From: Theropithecus gelada
Taxonomy: Eukaryota; Chordata; Mammalia; Primates; Cercopithecidae
Length of the DNA stretch: 64,000 nucleotides
Direction: 5' to 3'
Assembly: GCF_003255815.1 (NCBI RefSeq)
Contig: NC_037682.1
Location: 47,201,712-47,265,711, forward strand
How positions within the stretch are numbered: the first letter of the stretch is position 1; each line of letters begins with the position of its first letter. Shown piece by piece: positions 60,533 to 64,000 of the stretch. The notes below the pieces were generated by a model. That model did no database searches. It had not been told where the DNA came from and saw nothing but the letters and a program-made list of their open reading frames with translations. Position numbers and translations under genes: made by a program.

Positions 60533-60745
60533 GCCATGCTGCAGTGATGAAATCAAATGTCCAACACCAACCATAGTCACCATCACAAACTAAGAAACCA
60601 CAGAACTTCCCTTTCAGGGTGCTCAGCAACAGAGACAAGGCCCAGAGCAGGGCACACATGACTGTTAACAGGTTTCTTGGGCAGTGGCAGCAGTACCAGA
60701 AAGGCCACAGGACGGACAGGCAGCACACTGTGTTCTCCACAAATA
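60121..60745 (-). pseudogene. MRGPRX-family receptor pseudogene, 5' truncated and frameshifted
   Basis: This is a relic of a Mas-related GPCR of the primate MRGPRX group (sensory-neuron receptors). The first part (60,740 down to 60,530) reads CLSVLWPFW, then a TM4-like LWALSLLLSTLKGKFCGFL and WCWTFDFITAAWLIF, covering the end of TM3 to the start of TM5. The second part (60,447-60,124) reads TILLTVLIFLLCRLPFG (TM6), SSLNNSANPIIYFFMGSF (TM7) and a tail ending LELSGSRLEQ. An A28 run (60,502-60,529) and a loss of about 2 bases near 60,450 break the frame. TM1 to most of TM3 are missing beyond 60,745. By position this lies where human MRGPRX4 is found relative to SAA4. Which paralogue it derives from cannot be settled by eye. 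Confidence 0.9.
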
Positions 60746-62402
60746 TTTATTCAGTGAATGAATGCATGAATGAGGAGCCTTATGGTAGCAGCAGATTTGC
60801 AGGTTAAATGGAAAATAAAAATGAAAGCACAATTAAAAGCATTAGAACACACATGTATAATGAGAGGAAGAAAATTTCATTTATTCAGAATTCTTTTTCT
60901 GGACAGTTGTGTGTGTTAACAGTAATTACTGATGTGTGTCCAAATAACTGAAGTTGATCACTAATGTGCCTTTGATATGAGAGCTCAATGTGGCTTTGCT
61001 GAACACCTGGAAGCATTTTGGTACACAATGTTGGGGTAGGGAGTGGATTGGAGCTGAATTGCTCAGCAATATAGTGGATGAAGAAGTAAGTGAGTGTGAG
61101 GGCTGAGTGCCACTGAAGGAGGAAATGGAAGTATGCAAATAGAGATGGAGGACTACTAAGTGGGGTGCTGGGTGCGCACAACATAAATCTACTTCACTCT
61201 CTCCCAGGAGAACTTTAAAAGAGTTTCTTTTGCTGGCTAAATCTTCTGTGTGAGAAGAGTCTATGTTGGAATGTAGAAAAAGTGCTGGGCTTGGAATGTA
61301 GAGAGATGCTCATGCAGATTTCAACTGGAGAAAGAGGACTAGCTCTCATCTGGGTAAACAACAGCAGCTGACTGAGAGTTTAACAGCTACTATCTCCTTT
61401 AACCCTTAGGAGGGAAGAATTATTAATATTTACAGAGGATGGCATGGGGCAGAAAATGGATGCATAATTATTCCTTGGTCTCACACAATGTGGATTTGAA
61501 CCCAACAGAGCTGCCTCGGGATTCAACCTTTTGTCCAACCCTTTGTCCCCAACACCACCAAGCGTTCAATACACATGTCTGAGGGGGAAAGCAGGGGAGT
61601 AACTCCCAAGTTACATCCAAGTTAATTGTTAAGATTGGGGGTTGAAAAAAAAAGCTAACCATAACAAACTTCAGTTAGAGAGAGAATGAGAAGCAAATCA
61701 AATAGGAAACAAAAGAGAGATGAGTGAAAGCCAATTAGGAACAGATAGAAGAATCCAGGATCCCTTTTCTACCTTACAAATGTAGCCATCACTAGGTTAT
61801 CCAGAGGACTCAATGAATCAGGAGGCCTCTAAGTGGAAAGAGGATGCATCTTCTTCCAAGGGTGGAGAGAAGCATCAGGCATGAATGCATCCACTATGAG
61901 CTCTCTTAGAGAGACAAACTCCCACAGCCTTGGTTGGCCAGGAAAATAAAAGGAAGGAAAACCAAGACTTCTGTTGCTCCCACTCAAGGTACTGAACAGT
62001 TTGTAAATGTATTATTAGGGTGTGATACATTTGTCTTCCTTATCAAAGCTGAACCTTCATAACTAAGTCGTACGTGTATTTGTTCACTATTGTGTCCTCA
62101 ACATTTAGCATGTACTCCTTAAGGACCACTTTTTGTAATACTCTCAGTTGATACAGGAAGAGGCTTAAAGAGTACATTGGATTTTCCTGTTTACATCATG
62201 AAGAGCATGGCCAATACCAGCCTCTGTCTCCTGGAGCCCTATCTGAGGCTTTTCCACTGTTTTCTGCCCTATCAATCATTATTTTTTGGGGAACACCCAA
62301 AAAATTGTCAAGTGAACACAGAATCTGAGAGATTATTAGGGTCTGTAGAGACTGCTAGTGTCCCCTGCTAACCATTCCTCTCCTCTGCCACATAGTATTT
62401 CG
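60746..62402. other. Upstream flank of the MRGPRX pseudogene; no gene seen
   Basis: No MRGPRX homology continues past 60,745. A MIR-like scrap is the only repeat I can name. Frames are below 100 codons and without domains. Confidence 0.5.
61375..61505. mobile_element. MIR-like fragment
   Basis: ATCTCCTTTAACCCTTAGG, TTTACAGAGGATG and GGATTTGAACCCAAC resemble a diverged MIR. Confidence 0.45.
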
Positions 62403-62703
62403 TTTTTTGTTTTTTTTTTTGAGACGGAGTCTCACTCGGCCGCCCAGGCTGGGGCGCAGTGGTGTGATGTCGGGTCACTGCAACTTCCGCCTCCCGGGTT
62501 CAAGTGACTCTCCTGCCTCAGCCTCCCTAGTAGCTAGGATTACAGGCGCCTGCCACCATGTCCGGCTAATTTTTGTGTTTTTAGTAGAGACGGGGGTTTC
62601 ACCACGTTGGCCAGGCCAGTTTGGAACTCCTGACCTCAGGTGATCCACCCACCTTCACTTCCCAAAGTGCTGGGATTACAGGTGTGAGCCACTGCAACTG
62701 CCC
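62403..62703 (-). mobile_element. Alu, antisense, with target-site duplication
   Basis: CACATAGTATTTC is found directly before and after (near 62,390 and 62,707). Confidence 0.94.
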
Positions 62704-64000
62704 TGTCACATAGTATTTCTGAGAGTTATAAATCACGTAAAGGATCCTATTTACCCCAACCCCTGCCTTGATGCTCATGACATCTTGTAATTAGACACTA
62801 GACAATGGTAGGTGAGCAGATATGATGTAACTGACTCTTGGATTGATGAAATAAGTGTGGTCTCCCTCTGTCCTCCTCTTCTTCACCTCAGGCTGGAATG
62901 TTGATGTCACTGGAAGCCTGCAGAATCACGAGGATGAGGGCACCTCTCTAGGGATTAGGGAGCAGCAACATGGAAGGGGTCCTGGTGTCTGATGCCTGGA
63001 ACCTCCAGCCCAGGTCTAGTAAACTTTGTCACAGAAGTCATTGCTACTATGGGACATTTTTAGAGCAGCCAAACTTACACTCTGACTAATAAGGAAAAAG
63101 TTTTTTCTTTTTCAATTACATTCCATTTTCAGGAAATTTTTAATGAATGTGGAAGATTATTCATAAAGTAACACTAGAGAAAGAAAGTGAAAACAGGAAA
63201 AAAAGTAACCGATGGAGATGTGATGAAAAAAATGGTTTAATAGCATTTAGATAGAGAAAACCCCAGGAATAAAGGGAGATTTGAGGGAGAGTCTCATTGG
63301 CCCTGGAGACTTTTTTCCCACCCTTTTCCATTCTGTTTGACATCCCAAGAGGGATGTTTACCTCATTACTGGGATTCTTTTCCTTCTGGTTTCTGGTTGA
63401 ATTGAGCCAGTTGGGGATCCCAGCAGGAGGAAAGTGATTTCGGATTTTCACTTCCTGGCTCTCTGCCTATGTGGCTGTGTGTTGGTGATGCAGGGCTCCT
63501 CCACCTGCCTGGTCATCCTCTCCCGCCCCTACAGCTAGCTACAGGTAAAGTTATGATTTCAGTGATAATTCCTCCTTCCCTGTCCCTTTAAACCTAGGAG
63601 AGGAAGCAGTGCTCCACTATTGCTGCTCAGGGTGCTGCCCCAGGCATTATCTCTTTCCCTTAACTCTGACCATCTTAGTAAATAGTTTCCTCATGAAACA
63701 CTCCGCAATTATTTCAATTAGGACTATTTGTTTCTTCCTGGACCTTTCCAAATATACAAAGGAGAATAACTTTGGAAAGCAAGTAATGCAATAAAACCTG
63801 GGTGTACAGCAGTTCAGCTCTGGGAAGCAATGCATGTATATTATCCTACTCCTTAAATGAATGTAAGAGGCAGCTTCTTTCCATGAAAGCAGATTTGAAT
63901 GGTTGGAATAAAGGGAGTGATACAAGGAGATGGATTTGAAGAGAGAAAGGTCCTCTTGACTCTGTTTGGAAGTGCCACAATTTGGGCTGCCAGTACTCAG
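62704..64000. other. Right end of the window; nothing identified
   Basis: AT-rich, with no Alu or L1 landmarks and no exon-like open frame. The longest frames (96 and 92 codons, minus strand) carry no recognised motif. Confidence 0.5.

Noticed and set aside
1..64000. CRISPR arrays, bacterial operons, tRNA genes or other prokaryote-type systems
   Set aside because: Spliced SAA genes, Alu and L1 content show primate nuclear DNA. The direct repeats seen are target-site duplications, microsatellites or LTRs.

Overview
The window is nuclear DNA of an Old World monkey (a macaque-, baboon- or guenon-like cercopithecid). It is packed with Alu and L1 copies. One young, near-intact AluY at 16,858-17,161 has a perfect 14-bp target-site duplication and carries variants typical of cercopithecid AluY subfamilies. 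The genes are the serum amyloid A (SAA) cluster and its MRGPRX-side neighbour, in the inverse of the human chromosome 11p15 reference orientation. The species call rests on Alu character states and on remembered human and macaque SAA proteins; no search was run.

1-8 kb: repeat-rich DNA, then an intact four-exon acute-phase SAA gene (about 4,335-7,740, + strand, 122 codons; SAA2 position by synteny). Its promoter has C/EBP-like, NF-kB and TATA sites. Intron 1 holds a 5S rRNA pseudogene.

8-20.3 kb: LTR, L1 and Alu debris, then the constitutive SAA4 gene (about 14,548-20,340, + strand, 130 codons). I place its non-coding exon 1 just upstream, ending at 14,635. The two SAA genes are collinear and share the same intron phases. 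Their products are apolipoproteins of HDL, one inducible and one constitutive.

20.3-34.7 kb: no gene. There is a dense Alu cluster, L2 and MIR relics, MaLR LTRs, an L1 with a 5' inversion of the twin-priming type, a 660-bp CA-rich minisatellite and a class I ERV-like LTR with internal tandem repeats.

34.7-54.1 kb: two old antisense L1s lie head to tail. The 5' UTR of the first is split by an ERV-L (MLT2A-type) LTR. That LTR is split near its first bases by a 5.4-kb processed pseudogene of SLC25A51, a mitochondrial NAD carrier, and an Alu lies inside the pseudogene. The second L1 is split by a younger L1PA-type element.

54.1-64 kb: a MaLR provirus-like element with both LTRs sits inside an old L1. 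It is followed by a solo MaLR LTR, a truncated and frameshifted MRGPRX receptor pseudogene (60,121-60,745, - strand), and mostly unassigned sequence.

Only the two SAA genes look functional. Most remaining open frames are Alu, L1 or microsatellite translations. I did not find a previously undescribed biological system. The most notable structures are the nested insertion at 40-46 kb, the tandem splice acceptor in SAA4 and the 5S relic in the SAA2 intron.
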